This document shows positions 47,201 through 58,880 of a DNA stretch of 64,000 nt, one piece after another. The stretch spans positions 5,356,036 to 5,420,035 of the forward strand of contig JABAKD010000011.1 of assembly GCA_012845835.1 (NCBI GenBank), read 5' to 3'. Every line of letters begins with the position of its first letter. Position 1 is the first letter of the stretch. The position numbers and the translations under genes were made by a program. The DNA comes from Undaria pinnatifida. Its lineage: Eukaryota; Sar; Phaeophyceae; Laminariales; Alariaceae. The notes under the pieces are model-generated. The model saw only the letters and a program-made list of their open reading frames with translations. It did no database searches and was not told the DNA's origin.

Positions 47201-48746
47201 TTCAATATATTGAAACAAAAGAATAGGACCCCTGAAAAAACTCACCCACAGTAATATTCGCTGAAAATATTTCCCAGAATATAATAGTTGGTTTGGGCCA
47301 ACGACAAAAGCAAAACAGAATGGTGAAAAGACACTGATAATTTGCGCGTGATCCCTCACAGCTGTTGTTATAGTGCGGTGCCTTGCCAGACGGCCACACA
47401 CGCACTAGGGCGGGACTCCAAAACTATCTCGGGAGGGCGAGTTATTTTAAATTATAGAGAAAGGGGGTAACAGGCGATATTTACCGCACTAAAGTGGATT
47501 TTACACACTAAAGCAGTACCGCACTAAAGAGGGACCGCAGCTGCTTGGAAGGAAGCACTATAGACGTAAATTTAAATACCGTGTAGGTATTAATTTGTAT
47601 GGCAAAATGGTCGTTATATAATGGTCCAAAGTGGGATGATACCATTGTAATACCTCTCAATTTGGTCGTAAATTTAATAACCGGTTTGAAGGTCATATTA
47701 ATAGCATAATGATCCTTATATTTCCGTCTATTGTGGTATGCTGTACCTCTATCGGCTATAACATAAAATGACTCGTGTCCACAAACCGAACAAAGGAACA
47801 CGCGTCGGAAACAAGCGAGCGCACCAAAGCAAGCAGACCTTCACCAAGATGGGCCTGGCCGCACCCCGACAAAATACCACCATGCCTGCCCCAGCAAATG
47901 CTAGGTGCCGAGGTGTTAGCTGTCCCCCTGCCCTCAGCTGCTCTTTCTCTCACATTATCACTTGGATGATTTGGAGTGACGATACGTGTTTGTCCCCCGT
48001 AGGCACCGCGCTTGGTGATGACGGCGGCGGCACTTGCTGTTGCCTCTGCTGAAGGGGGTCGCGGTCACTCGCTACCACCGTTGAACTGGGAGAGGGGCGG
48101 GGCGGCTGCTTGCCGCCGTGCTGTGGTTCGTTCATCGTCGAAGAAGTGTTAGCAGTAGTCGTCTATGGGCTAGGTATCGCAGACACAGCCTTGCTTCAAT
48201 ACAGCATAGCAGATTCCTTGTAGGTGTTGCTGAGCGAGCTGCGAGGAGAGTGGGAGAGAGCGAGGCAAAGCCAACAGCAAAACAAACTCAAGTACGTTTT
48301 GACACGAGGACACATACGAAAGCAAACGTAGATTTCGTAGATACGTAATTTAAGAATCCATGATTGGTCAAACTTTGTCCATAGATTGCGTATGATTGGC
48401 GGAAAAATCTTGCTACTTGGGTTTGAAAATGACGTCATATAACTTTTAGACCCCCGATATCCCGATTACGATTTATTTTCCTGCACGTATAGAAACCCCG
48501 TGTGTCGTAGAGCTTGTGCGAGCGTTCGAGCTCGTTGAGCATATGTACGCACGGCAGCAGGCACAAAGCAAACTACAGCTTAGAGCTACACCACCGCAGT
48601 GGACAACAGTGGACTCTATTCGTCTACGCGCTCTTCCGCTCTCTGTACCTTCGTATCTCTATCAGCTACAAGTGCACCTCCTAATCACATCAGAGCTTTC
48701 TTCTACTCGCACCCTCTTGCTGCCGTGGTCTTGCTGAGCGAGATAG

Positions 48747-49004
48747 ATGCCTTCTTCGGTAAGGATAGCTAAGGGAGCTCTTGTTTGCGACGGAGCCGTG
48801 CTGACAGGCAGCATCACAATAGGGGCCACCACGGTGGTATTTCCAGGGGCCAGGATACAGAGCTCGGAAGGCGCCGGGCCTATCACGATAGGCAGCGGCT
48901 GCGTAGTAGAGGAAGGGGCGAGTATTGTTAACATGAATCCGGGCGCGATGCACATTGGAGACGGTAACCTGTTCGAGGTCGGCTGCACCGTCAGCGCGCA
49001 GAAG
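48747..49004 (+). CDS. DCTN6: DCTN6 exon 1
   Basis: 86 codons ending GCGCAGAAG before GCGAGT. Using the GT four bases later would put exon 2 out of frame, so a GC-AG intron is the consistent reading. Confidence 0.85.
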
Positions 49005-52000
49005 GCGAGTGAGTTGGGGCGGGGGGCATAATATCCTCAGGGTTACATCAGGGTATCGAGTATAAGGGATGGGTGTGTTGCTCAGTGAATAAGCGCGGAT
49101 GCGGCTCGCGGAATCAAGTCCGCCTCACTTTTAGAAGCTGTGATCTTCGTATACACATGGTATGCTTGACTCGCTCATGATCATTGACCTGCTGAAAGGT
49201 CGCGCACGCTTCCGGCGTCGACATACTGCAAAATGATGCCGCGTGCGCTTGGAGTTACTGCTCCAGGCGAACCGGCTGCAACCGTACCTCGAACCTGGAA
49301 CCTCGGGCGATGCAATTGTGCAATGATGCCACCATCGAGCCAAAACTAGATGCACTCCACCAAAGTACCCTGACCTCCCTTCGCACCCTGACTCGTACAG
49401 CAGCAAGCAGCAACTCAAATATCAAATTCCAAACAACTACCTGGTATCACACGAGCACAGCAGTGACTTCTCGATCGGGCAGTGCGCGCTCTCGTTGATC
49501 AGAACGTCGGCGGGTCTTGGTTTGTTGGTTTGTTCTGTCCACTCGGAGGTACAGTATCCGTACTACTTCTATTGACAACTTCCCTGACAAGAATCCCTTG
49601 TTCGGCCTGCGATCGGCCTCGAGCTAAGCCCTCCGTGTTCGTTAGCCCCAAGCAAAGTTGTCAAGACACCCTAACAGTCGATGTTTTGATGATTTAGGTC
49701 GTGTTTTTCTTTATTTTTTTTATTTTTCATCCTCCGGCGGATGGGGAAAAATAAAGCTTTTGCTCACCACACTTCCACGTATTTTCATACGCGTCGTGTG
49801 TCGATTTAACTCAGTTGCTTTCGCAGCCCAACGCTAGCTGGCGCACCCTTCGGATCCCATTGTAGGTATAGCGTAAGCTGTCCCTATCAGTGGTCTTCGT
49901 TACAACCCCGGCAGCGCATACTCGTATTTTTATCTCCCGGCAGAGTAGGGACAGCAGAAAAGTGACTCCGCCGTGCGTCATCCCACACACACTTAGATGC
50001 CAAGATTCACATACTTCACAGTGTGCTAATATTCCGAACCGGCACGTACCTGTTAAGCTAAAGAGGCACTATCAACGCCCTCCCTGAGTCTTTACGCAAC
50101 AGTGACGAGCCAAGGCAATAACACAAAACTCCATAACCCAAAGCAACCATAACAATTTGTATAAGAGGAAACCCACCCCCGTAAGCAAAAACCTCTCACT
50201 GACTCCCACATACAACTGTTGCAGTTGTAGACGAGATTACAATAGCCGTGCCAAAATAATAAAACCCAAGGCTATTAATAGAAGTACAATGCCAGAGATC
50301 GCGAGGAACCCCGTTCCCCCGGACTAAAGTCTCCTTTTGCCCCCTACTCCCGCCATAGATGCACAGATCGCGACGGTAATGCGAGGTAGCATATGTCCTT
50401 CTCGCATGACTGAATCATATACTCCGGTATTTTATTTGGCGCTTAGAACATTCGAAATATCTGTCGCCTGCAACCCGTCATACAACCGAAAATCCCTTTT
50501 TAGCTTCAGTACGCTATAGCTCCAAACAATCGAATAAAGGAACAATAAAATGCCGCCACCGTCGACACTAACAGCCCAAGCCCTCCCAGCTACGCAAACT
50601 ATTCAATAATCGCTAAAACATTTCGTGTTTCTTCTCTTCCTTTGCGAATAAGCATTCGCAAAATGATACTACTGTTGATGAAACAACCATCATGAATATG
50701 CCCACCTCTATTGTGCAATCAATCAGAAGACTACTGCCAAAACAAAAGATACCCGCAAAATTCAATACAATCAGTGCCACCATCAATTTTTCTCACACTT
50801 TTACTTTCCAGCTTCTGGACAAGCCGTGGTCACAGGTGTCGTCCCTTCTTCCCGCCGGTTCTCAATACCATACATCAGCGGTACACCTCTTAATATGGTG
50901 CGCCCACGTACCCTTTTCTCCAAATCTTTATTGTATGAATATCAGCTCCATCAGTTCCCTTCTGGTCTCGTCTACACCAGAAAAACACTACAAGTTTTTC
51001 GGATTTACAAAGACTGTTTGATTTGAACATGAAAAACACACTTTCAAATTTACCAGGCGTGTATATCAGCTCCACCAGTTCCCTTCTGGTCCTGCCTATA
51101 CCAGAAAAACTACAAGTTTTTCGAATTTACAAAGACTGTTTGATTTGAACATGAAAAACACTTCAAAACTACCTGGCGAAAAGGGCTACGTGTACCACCC
51201 AGAACGAATCTTAATATCTGCGGGTCTCCACTCTAACCGCGAATAAACCGCTTACTATTTAACGGGTCTTCACTCTTGCCGTAAATAAATAAACGTCTTA
51301 TTCGACCAAAAACAATGCTTCGATCGAAAAGTGAATCCATCGTAGAAATATATTCACCACTTTGACCAGACCTGTACCCCCCCCCCCGCCCCGCGATGTT
51401 GCCGAGCCATGAAGCTCAGCCTGGCGAAATAATGAACCGATCTGCTCCCTTCATGACCTCTCCTGCTGCTGCTGTTGCTGCTGCATATCATGGAGTGCGT
51501 GCGGCCATGCCGCTCGACTTGTTGCCAGGACGAAACCACATTGTTGTTTGGTACTGTTGCAGACAGCCCACGATTACCCCACGTCCTTTCCTACCACTGT
51601 TACCAGCAGCAGGAAGCACGCGGCTATTATGCTGCGCGACTTCGCCCTACCAAATCACTCACCATGGTAGGGTGCACACGGCTGGCGGCCATGCGACTTC
51701 TCGCGGAAAAATGCAGATAACGCCATACCTGCTGCCTCCAAAACCAACCTCCTGAAGTAGAGGGCGCACGGCAAATAAAAACAAAAATAAATGCCGTGTG
51801 ACTTTAAAATCCCCCCGCTCGTCACGTACGAGGGGGGCGCCCACGATAATACTCCCATCGCGGGGCTTTGGCTCCTGCACCCCTAAAACACGGTTGCCTC
51901 CACAGCATCATCTTCGAGATCCTCCACCATCGTAAGTACAGCTTCCGTCGGTGATTCGTCCATGTCTGCCGGCGAAGCGCAGTTGTCTATCTGGTGTCCT

Positions 52001-55000
52001 CTCCCACCACATCGTTCACAGATCGTTGCGGTGCGATCTTGGCTGCAGTGGCCAGCAGCCCTGCACCGGAAGCACTTCCCCATCGAAAATTTCGCTTTAC
52101 CGGCTCAACCTTTCGAATTGGCGTTGCCGTTGCCTTCCTTTACCTTTTCAGACCTTCCCCGACCCCCTTGTGCCTTTCCACCTTCTTTCTTTGACCACTC
52201 CCCTCTTTTCCGACCAGCGCAAGCGGGTCTGCCGAGCCCTTCCATTTGCCAAGCGTCTCGAATTTGCTGCGAACAAGGTTTGATGATTTCCTTTGCAATC
52301 GCACACCTGCTTGAGATTTAAGTCTCGAATCTCGAGCGCGTACTTGGCAACAGGAAAGGCAGAAACAAAGCAAGTGTACAGATTGTTGTCGTCTACACTG
52401 ATGCCCGCATTGTTCAGTCTTTCCCGCAAGTCCTCCATTGCGTACAACTTTTCTACGGGGTCGTCATCCTTCTTCATCGTGAAATTGTACAACTCGCGCA
52501 ACTCGCGCATGCAGGTGCCCTTTTGCGCGTTTGTTTTTGTGTCATACTAATCCACCATTGATTCCCAACATTCTCTGGGAGACTTACTCCGGTGAAAAGT
52601 AGCTTGGTCTACTGTTGTCTGTAAAGCTTGAGAGAGAAACACCCACGCCATCAATTGTTTCTCGTACATAGAGGCTGTCACTCCCTGGGCCACCAGAGAA
52701 GCACGGTCGCTTCCCTCAGCCCCAACCTCAACGTATGAGTCACTCTCAAAAGGCTGATTCAAATCCATGCAGCTTTGCATGGATCCTCATCTGCTTCGAG
52801 AAGGAATCGAAGTTCTCTCTCCCTTTCAAAGTAGGAATAGACATCTTGGGTTGCCCCAAAAAAAGTTGAACACGAACAATCACCCGCGCAGTGATTGAGG
52901 GCTCAACTGGGGGGGCATCGCCCCAATCTTGCCCTCTGCCGCCAAGCTGACCTCCAGTGGGATCAGCTTCCGCAGCATCATCACGCTCCTCCCGGCTCCC
53001 GGTGCCATCGTCAGAGTGATCCAACGATGGCGACACAGGCATCCCTCCCTGCTGTATCCACGGCAGATAACTTTTGCTCCTTGCCGGACTTTTGCTGCGC
53101 CTCGCCTTCTCTTGTCCTTTGACAAAGAGGCCATCATCTTAAGCAGTTCTGCATGGGACGACCTATGACGCTCCTCCGCGTCTGTGGCTGCTTGCTGTAG
53201 ATGCTCGGAAAGCGAGGCCCTGCTCGGAAACTACGGCCCTAAGATCACCAAGTTCATCACCCATGATGAGGCTGAGTCGGTACCAAATCAACCATGGTGT
53301 TCGTTAGCCCAAGCAGAGTTGTCAAGACACCCGAACAGCAGTCGATGGTTTGATGATTGAGGTCGTGTATTATTATCTCCCAGCAGAGCAGGGACAGCAG
53401 AAAAGTGACACCGTGCGTCATCCCACACACACTCAGATGCCAAGATTCACATACTTCACAGTATGCTAATATTCCGAACCGGCACGTACCTGTCAAGCTA
53501 AAGAGGCACTATCAGCACTCCGACCCAGCAACAATCAGTTTCGTGTGCAATCTAACCCTTCCCTGTGTTCCATGCCCTCCCCCCCCCAGTCGTCCCCCGC
53601 CGCGCTTCGCCGTGCACAGCAGCAACCAAAAATATCAGGAGGCGGCAGGTTAGGCCTGAAACGGACTACGGTCTAGACTTGATGTATAATTTTTAGTCAT
53701 GGGAATTCCTAAATGTGTGACTGACGCCACCGAAAACTGCCGTTTCATGGCATCTTTGACACAACAACTAAAATCACCCCCAAAAATCTGTTGACTACAA
53801 ATAAAATCAGGTGGGCGACTATAATGTCTTCCAGCCGAAGTGCGAGGTGGGGAGGGACGCCGCAGTTCCGTCCGGATGCATAATCGGTGAGCGGCGAGGG
53901 CTATATTCATAGGAATAGCAGCAGTAGTGCAGGACAGCTGCACTCGTAGTAGCAGCAGCCAGGAATGCTGATGCAGGCTTGATTTCTTACGTGGGAAAGT
54001 GCCTTTCTGTCTTTTTGAAACCATCGCTTTTATTTTCCAACTCAATTCGTGGGAGGCATTAGCTTTAGTGGCCTTTTAAGACAATCAACTTTTGCAGGTG
54101 TCCCCCCTCCCCCCCCCCCCCCGGTACTTGCCTTCGTTTTAATCGCGCCGAGGGTTCAGCCCCCCCACTGTTCGTCGATTTTCATTTTTTTTTTGCTGAC
54201 TCACGCTCTTGCGTTGCGTTCCGCCCGTCCCTTGTGTTTACGCCATCCATCCTGTTGCTTGCGGGGGCGGCCCGCCCGCCCTCTGCACCTCATTCAACCC
54301 TGCGCCTAAACCGAACCGTTCTGCTTTCGTCTTCGCCCCCGCCTTCATTGAGTACGATACATGTAAGCAAGCATTTTCTTGAGACCATCTACATCATCAC
54401 GTTCCATCCGCATTTCAACAGCGACAGACTTACTTTTGTCTCACAATATGTGTACCTCCGGCAAGCCCCCCCCCCCCCCCCCCCCCCCTCCGCCCCCACC
54501 CCCTCTCATTTGGCTTGCCACGTCTTAATCCGATTGTACGCCTTCCCCCCCCTGGCACCTCTTCTCTCGTTTGGCTCCGTTTGAATCCGGCTGTATTTTT
54601 TTTCTCTGGTGTGAAGGACCGACGGTGTGTTTGGCCGCGGCTTCAACGTTGGAGAGCAACTGTTCTGTGTTCCGACTAGATGGGGAGGCAGTGGAGTACA
54701 GGATACAAAAGCGGCCCAGGAACGCAGAAACAAATGTGCGTACGTTTTTTTTCGTCACTGTTGAGATGATCCCGAAAAATGGCGTTCCATACGGCGCCAT
54801 TTTAAGAGTACCTTCGACTAATACGTTTATTCCTGGTGGAGAGGGGGCAGAGTCCGAATGGTAGCAACCAAATTGACGTGCAGAATTAACATGATGCCGA
54901 TGCTTGGCTTGTCCGGCCGTGGTTTGGTAAGAATGCTTCATGGTGACCACTTTTGTTGGTGTGGAGAGTTTATCATGGCGGTGCTACTCGCTTGTTCGGT

Positions 55001-55197
55001 TCGGCTGGGGTTCCAAGGACGCGTACTTCCATACCCCCTTTTCCTTTTCCCCCTTGTTTTGTATTTATTTTTTATGTTCTTGCTTGCCACAGAGGGCCAA
55101 GGTGACTAGCTACGGAACGGCGCTCGCCAGCCAGGGGAAGAAATACTACCTGGGGAAGTACAATAAGCTGTTACCTCCAACGGACGAGGCGACTTGA
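48747..55197 (+). CDS. DCTN6: Dynactin subunit 6 (p27), complete four-exon gene
   Basis: Exons 48747-49004, 53811-53886, 54617-54735 and 55093-55197 join in frame to 558 nt, 185 residues; animal DCTN6 is about 190. The product is a left-handed beta-helix of hexapeptide turns: RIAKGALVCDGAVLTGSITI, GPITIGSGCVVEEGASIVN, GDGNLFEVGC and CEVGRDAAVPSGCIIG. Then comes the family's C-terminal helix region (EYRIQKRPRN, YYLGKYNKLL). DCTN6 sits in the pointed-end complex of dynactin, the cofactor of cytoplasmic dynein. The start ATG is the first in frame and gives the usual N-terminus. Intron 1 uses a GC donor (AAG/GCGAGT) and contains the copia-like element at 49636-53517. Phases 0, 1 and 0 all match. 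Confidence 0.9.
49072..49132 (+). other. tRNA-like fragment, possible SINE head
   Basis: TTGCTCAGTGAATAAGCG resembles a pol III A box, and GGAATCAAGTCCGCC about 25 bp later resembles a B box. It does not form a full cloverleaf by eye. Confidence 0.25.
50785..50865 (-). repeat. Dispersed repeat, reverse of 22980-23055
   Basis: CAGCTTCTGGACAAGCCGTG, GTCACAGGTGTCGTCCCTTC and TTCCCGCCGGTTCT are the reverse complement of the copy near 23000. It lies inside the copia-like element. Confidence 0.7.
50890..51170 (+). repeat. Tandem duplication inside the copia-like element
   Basis: ATCAGCTCCA.CAGTTCCCTT...CCAGAAAAAC.ACTACAAGTTTTTC and TTTACAAAGACTGTTTGATT occur at about 50940-51045 and again at 51064-51170. 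Confidence 0.8.
51883..53264 (-). CDS. Copia-like gag with zinc knuckle (frames broken)
   Basis: The ATG at 53262-53264 starts MGDELGDLRAVVSEQG. Later blocks, in several frames, are PTLKGRENFDSFSKQMRIHA (53042-52746), ASMYEKQLMAWVFLSQAL (52780-52547), MRELRELYNFTMKKDDDPVE (52510-52148) and CFRCRAAGHCSQDR-CERCGGRGHQIDNC (52083-51883). This order is the copia-type gag fold ending in CCHC-type knuckles that bind RNA. Frame changes show decay. Confidence 0.7.
53298..53517 (-). repeat. 5' LTR of the copia-like element
   Basis: Right terminal repeat, 220 bp, ending TCAGCA before CTCCG. Confidence 0.7.
53811..53886 (+). CDS. DCTN6: DCTN6 exon 2
   Basis: 25 codons plus one base. Acceptor AAAATCAG, donor GTGAGC. 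It encodes GDYNVFQPKCEVGRDAAVPS and GCII, two hexapeptide turns. Confidence 0.85.
54125..54200 (-). repeat. Dispersed repeat, reverse of 22915-22990
   Basis: Reverse complement of the copy beginning GCGTGAGTTAGCAACACTCG. The AGGGTTCA.CC...CACTG.TCGTCGAT text is shared. Confidence 0.6.
54617..54735 (+). CDS. DCTN6: DCTN6 exon 3
   Basis: Two bases complete Gly, then 39 codons: LAAASTLESNCSVFRLDGEA and VEYRIQKRPRNAETN. Donor GTGCGT, phase 0. Confidence 0.85.
55093..55197 (+). CDS. DCTN6: DCTN6 exon 4 (terminal)
   Basis: After TTGCCACAG, 34 codons and TGA. It encodes AKVTSYGTALASQGKKYYL and GKYNKLLPP. The neighbouring AG would give an immediate stop, which fixes the acceptor. Confidence 0.85.
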   Translation, partial: RAKVTSYGTALASQGKKYYLGKYNKLLPPTDEAT

Positions 55198-57100
55198 GGA
55201 GCTGCGAAAATAAAAACTAAAATCATCGTTTCACGCGCCCCTCTTTTTTTTTCAGCGTTCAGGGCAGCTCCTGTCTGCCTGCGTGCTGGTGTGCTTTTGG
55301 ATACCGCCTGCACAATTCGCCCGCAGTGGGAGAGACTGCTTTTATGTTTTGTACAAGACAAATAAAGACACCTCAGCTGTGAGATCGGGGATTCCGTTCA
55401 ACTAATATTTGCAAGCTGCATGTGATGCTTCGATCTTGTGGAGCACTCGTAGTGTCCACATTGGTGGACATCGAACGATAATCGAACTTGAGTGCTTCTG
55501 GGTACCGCTCATACAAATTCACCCGCAGTTGGCGACTGTTAACGCCGTCGCTTGCCCACACACGTAGCGTCCGCTCTTGTGCGTCAGGAAAACCGAGCTT
55601 AGAAGCTATTTTGATACTTCAGGCATGACGAAGTTATCTGACGATTGCAGGATCAGCCACACGACGCGATGCGGACTGCTAGGTTACAGGGACACTATTG
55701 TTTTGATTTCTGACTCCAATGCGAAGGAATTTAGTTGCACGACACGCGCGTGGCAAGCACTACTGACTGTTTCGTGCGTGCTTACACTATTGCATGGTAC
55801 AGGCCGCACTTGTCACATGTGTGTGTGTTTTGCGGCTATTAAACAGCAGCAGACACATGCTACGGTGAAGGTGCACCGTTTTTTTCTTGATACTCCTCCT
55901 CGTGTGGGGGGCTCTGTATCAAATACGTCACCCAAAAACGTGTTTTGAGTGAACCGAAAGTGAACCGTGTAACCAAACCCATGGCTTACTGTGCAGGTAT
56001 ACAAAATATCCACGTAGCAGAGCAAGACTGACATCCCCGACGATTTTGGGTCCAGGAGCCACGTCATTCAGATTTTTGTTGTTTCCAACAAAGTGCTTCG
56101 TGCACCTCCACCGTACAAGGCGTCGCTCTACAAGTACAATCGGTCCACAAGGGTTTAAAAATACGCGGTGCAATTTCCCGTTTGCGCGCTCTACGAAGGC
56201 GGGGCAAAAGCGAGGTTGCTTTTGTGACGTACAGCTGACTGTGCCGCGGATGTTGCGGTAATGGTTGCGGCTTGGCGCAGCTTCGTCAAAGTAGCTGATA
56301 GTCCACACTGATAGCGCCTCACTTCGTGTTTGTTCCGAGATGTTTCCCAGCGTCTTGAGGTTTCAAGGCAAGCATTTTTCAACCCCTTTTTTTCGTCAAA
56401 GCTGGGCCAAGGTCGAGGCCTATAACTACAGTCCTCGTGTTTTATCTCGACGTGCGTTTTATTTATAGTACAGTAGACACAAGCATTGCTACGATAGAGG
56501 TCGTGCACCCCTTTTTTTTTTTAGATACGTCGATCTGGGAGCTCAAGACCTCTCCCAAAAACTGCTTAAGAAACAAATGAAGCTGCTGCCCGAAAAAAAT
56601 CCCATGGCCTAGGTAGACAACGAAAATGGTCCAAAAATACAGCCTAATTCGGACGTTTTTGGGTTAAGAAGCTCCGTCATTGAGAAAACACTTTATACGA
56701 AAAGTGCTACCTCTAGTCTATTATCGTAGCATGCATGCATCAGTAGGGGTGCGCACCCTGATTCTTCTGAGGCTGTTTACTTTTGAGGAGCTCTTACATG
56801 CATGACCCGAACTCACAAAAAAGAAATGAGGAAAATCGAGAGTGCATCGCGATGAACCACATATAACGGTCTAGCTATGGCCTAGGTATTTGTGGTAGTC
56901 TTTCTTGGGTGGCAAGCGGTGTAGTCGGTTTTTGCAGGCGGGAGTAGGCGGGAGCAGTGAGACGTATGCACCAGTATGGACCTGGCACATCGTAGGCTGA
57001 CTCCCGGCTTCACTTTTGTATGTTTCTGATGGAGGCGTGCATTGCGTCAGCTGTGATATATGCGTGTACCACCTTTGGTTCGTTTGTGTTTGTTCCCTGG
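55198..57100. other. Intergenic DNA, no gene recognised
   Basis: Contains a CTGTGAGATCG...TTTGCAAGCTG family core at 55370-55435 and a MITE at 56488-56730. Open frames of 120-130 codons at 55577-55948 (+) and 55928-56308 (-) show no family motifs. Confidence 0.55.
56488..56730 (-). mobile_element. MITE, TACGATAGAGGT family
   Basis: Ends GCTACGATAGAGGTCGTGCA and AAGTGCTACCTCTAG...TTATCGTAGC. The interior, in reverse, matches the family (GAAGCTCCGTCATTGAGAAAA, CCATGGCCTAGGTAGACAACG). Confidence 0.75.
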
Positions 57101-57186
57101 GGGTATTCCTCAGCGCTCCAGCGTGACTGGAGCCTGTCCTGTGACCACGGGCTTGATTATGCGAGCTAATGTGAGAACAACAACAA
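57101..57186 (+). repeat. SINE-like repeat with (CAA)n tail, copy 4
   Basis: GGGGGTATTCCTCAGCGCTCC...CTGTGACCACGGGCTTGATT...GTGAGAACAACAACAA. Confidence 0.75.
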
Positions 57187-57331
57187 TATACAACAAATAA
57201 TATTGCAAGACACAAAGCTTGGCATCGTGACGGGACATAGCGTTTTAGGGAGGCCCCGCCGTTCAGAAAATGCTTTGGCAAAAAAAAGTGCCACCCTTTA
57301 CACGTTTCAGCCCAATGTTCGCTATGCGCAT

Positions 57332-57606
57332 GCTACGTTAGAGGTCGTAGTACCTGGTAGCACGTTTTGGCTTTTTTTTCTTTCTTTTTGAGTGACGGGG
57401 CTCCTCAACCAAAAATCGTCGGAAACCGGCCATTTTTTTTCCATGATTCTCGTTGCGTACCTATCTAGCCCATGGCTATCTAGCCCATGGGATTTTTTCA
57501 TCCAGTGGCGATTTTGTTTTTCTCCAGATCAGTTTTTGGGAGATGTCTTAAACACCCAAAATTGAGGAACCCTGAAGACAAAAAGGGGGTGCACCTCTGT
57601 CGTAGC
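57332..57606 (+). mobile_element. MITE, TACGATAGAGGT family
   Basis: Ends GCTACGTTAGAGGTCG and GCACCTCTGTCGTAGC. Internal GACGGGGCTCCTCAACC, AAAATCGTCGGAAACCGGCC and a doubled CTAGCCCATGG. A TACCWGGTA palindrome lies at 57351 inside the left end. Confidence 0.75.
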
Positions 57607-58596
57607 ACGCGTTCCACGTACGATATTTGCGCCCGGTTGCATCGACGGAGGCGGTTGTCGCGCCCCTGCTGGAGGTGTAACCGACGTGCACACGGAGGCA
57701 TGGCACAGGTCAGCAAGCCGCGGGCAGCAGAGCGTCGATCCTCCGCATTCATTATTCCGAAGAACAAGGCTATGGTCGGGGATGCTATTATACCATCATT
57801 TTTTATTTTGAGTTTAGGCCACTCGCGAGCGTGGCTCAGCGCCCCACTCAAACGCGAACCTCAATGTGTTTGGTTGGCGAGCGTAGCAGCGTGGCAAACA
57901 ATTCCACGGCGCTGCCTACCGCGGAACCGAAAAAATAATAATACCCACTCGGGTGAGTGGCCGTGAGCAGCCCTGAGTCGCTACAAAAAGATGAAACAAA
58001 AACATGGGCGCTAAAAGTGATCCCTATGACCGTATCCTTTATTCAGACACGTTTTCGGAAAGGTAAAACAAGCTCGGCAACCGGTCAAAACTCAAAAGCT
58101 GATGGATTCTTGCAGGTGTTTTTTTTCCATTTTTTTTTTCTCGCTTTGCTCGACATGTTACGCACTCTTGTACGGAAAAACCCAACTAACTCGCCCGAAC
58201 AAGCGTTCGTTCGATGTCGGCGGTGTGACACGAAAATAATCCTGGAATATATACCTGATGTCAGGCAGAACGATACAACGAGGCGAACTCTACGAGAGAA
58301 AACTAAGAAAAGCAAACCATACAAACGAAACTCGTTCGCCACACATTCTAGGCCGCGTGACGTGCTAAATCTGCCCAGAAACTCCCCCCATAGACCCCTC
58401 CTCCTGATTGTGATGCGCGGGAATTATCCCGTAGATGCCATCCCAGACTCGACGCGAACGAATGCTGCTGTTGTGCTGATTAATGGCATTCACTCTTTCT
58501 TTGTGGCGCCTTCTATATAGGTACGTAAATAACCGAGTTATTCCCCGCGCGAATAAACCGACCGTTTTCTGCCCCCGCCCACCCCGGGCCGACCTC

Positions 58597-58830
58597 CGCG
58601 CCAAGGGTTTCCTATCGTAAAAAGGGTCAACCCACATCGCACTACAGGGAGTCCCTCGTCCTTGCGCTGAGGGTTTCCTATCGTAAAAAAGGTCCCAACA
58701 CATCGCACACACGGGAGTCCCTAGTGTCGGCGCTTCCCTCATGCCGGGGGACAGGGGTTTCCTATCGTGCAAAGGGCCATATCGAAACACGTCGCACAAC
58801 AGGGAGTCTCTCGTGTCGACTCCTCCTAAA
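58597..58830 (-). repeat. Three decayed tandem copies of the lumen-protein gene's 3' end
   Basis: Each 80-95-bp unit repeats GGGTTTCCTATCGT.AAAAGG, then a degenerate ACACATCGCAC.ACAGGGAGTC and TCGTGTC. The functional version at 58853-58920 encodes TRDSLLCDMF and the stop. The copies lie downstream of it in gene direction. Confidence 0.8.
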
Positions 58831-58880
58831 TAAGAACCCATCTGCGCTACGAGGGGTTTCTCATAATAAAAGGGAACGAA

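Larger units (their letters stand above)
49636..53517 (-). mobile_element. Copia-like LTR element with gag only (non-autonomous)
   Basis: Direct terminal repeats at 49636-50077 and 53298-53517 share TGTTCGTTAGCCC, GTTGTCAAGACACC, GGACAGCAGAAAAGTGAC, GATGCCAAGATTCACATACT and GCTAAAGAGGCACTATCA. The element codes leftward. Inside the right LTR a gag frame starts at 53264 and ends in a zinc knuckle near 51890. From there to the left LTR (1.8 kb) no polymerase motif is seen. A polypurine tract (ACTCAGGGAGGG on the coding strand) adjoins the left LTR. CTCCG flanks both ends (49631-49635 and 53518-53522), a likely 5-bp target duplication. The left LTR has about 230 bp (49705-49935) not present in the right one. 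Confidence 0.75.

Noticed and set aside
47950-48135. First exon of the PAP2-family gene (MNEPQHGG...)
   Set aside because: The position is attractive, but its usable donors are in phase 0 while the exon at 46806-46881 needs phase 2.
57957-58520. 187-codon + strand frame
   Set aside because: No domain, no hydrophobic or repeat pattern that makes sense, and poly-T interruptions. Probably a chance frame.
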